In this document: positions 5,479-5,506 of the stretch, piece by piece
Layout of the letters: each line of letters opens with the position of its first letter
Position numbering within the stretch: position 1 is the first letter of the stretch
Assembly: GCA_021106995.1 (NCBI GenBank)
Contig: JAIOTG010000129.1
Coordinates: forward strand, 1 to 5,506
Origin: a bacterium
GTDB taxonomy: Bacteria > Patescibacteriota > Patescibacteriia > Patescibacteriales > JAGXOH01
Length of the DNA: 5,506 bases
Reading direction: 5' to 3'
Position numbers and translations under genes: made by a program
Notes under the pieces: model-generated
Told to the model about the DNA's origin: nothing
Database searches by the model: none
The model's input: only the letters and a program-made list of their open reading frames with translations

Positions 5479-5506
5479 ATCTTATCATAAAAAATATAAA
5501 TAACAA
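5479..5506 (-). promoter_or_regulatory. murB: Weak candidate promoter of murB
   Basis: On the minus strand TTGTTA (5506-5501, at the window edge), a 16-base spacer, and TAAGAT (5484-5479). The predicted leader is about 25 bases. murB could equally be read from an upstream gene outside the window. Confidence 0.3.

Overview
The window is AT-rich, with short intergenic gaps, strong AGGAGG-type ribosome binding sites and small, compact proteins. The gene content and protein flavour suggest a Candidate Phyla Radiation (Patescibacteria) type bacterium: a three-helix membrane-anchored SPFH protein, a single-domain IMP cyclohydrolase, MurB followed directly by an HD-containing CCA-adding enzyme, and a small protein resembling the C-terminal domain of RNA polymerase alpha. 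This placement is an inference from protein style; no rRNA or other marker gene is present.

Layout. Bases 1-680 (minus) hold the N-terminal part of an SPFH/band 7 membrane protein that runs off the left edge. It is preceded by two good sigma70-like promoters, one of which starts just past the terminator of the next gene. Bases 881-1246 (minus) encode a 121-residue coiled-coil plus helix-hairpin-helix protein with its own promoter and terminator. A divergent intergenic region (1247-1477) with a 26-bp inverted repeat separates it from the only plus-strand gene, a stand-alone PurH N-terminal domain (1478-2161). That gene and the minus-strand gene facing it end in two back-to-back intrinsic terminators (2188-2272).

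The right part (2274-5447) is all minus strand and is transcribed in the order murB, cca, then a RelA/SpoT/MESH1-type HD hydrolase. murB (FAD reductase of peptidoglycan precursor synthesis) and cca (tRNA 3'-end maturation) are 7 bases apart, and cca lacks a well-placed Shine-Dalgarno, so they are probably translationally coupled. The HD gene has its own promoter and a very strong ribosome binding site with a TTG start. Its reading frame is interrupted at a run of seven T (coding strand, 2803-2809). All recognisable metal and catalytic motifs are intact on the two sides, and a -1 shift at the run restores a 205-residue protein.

The most noteworthy point is this frameshifted (p)ppGpp-hydrolase-like gene: assembly error, recent mutation, or slippage-dependent expression. 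Next are the PurH-like protein, which lacks the transformylase half and has an altered phosphate-binding loop, and the small alpha-CTD-like protein. I saw no tRNA, rRNA, CRISPR array, insertion sequence or origin. No gene-free stretch exceeds 300 bases.
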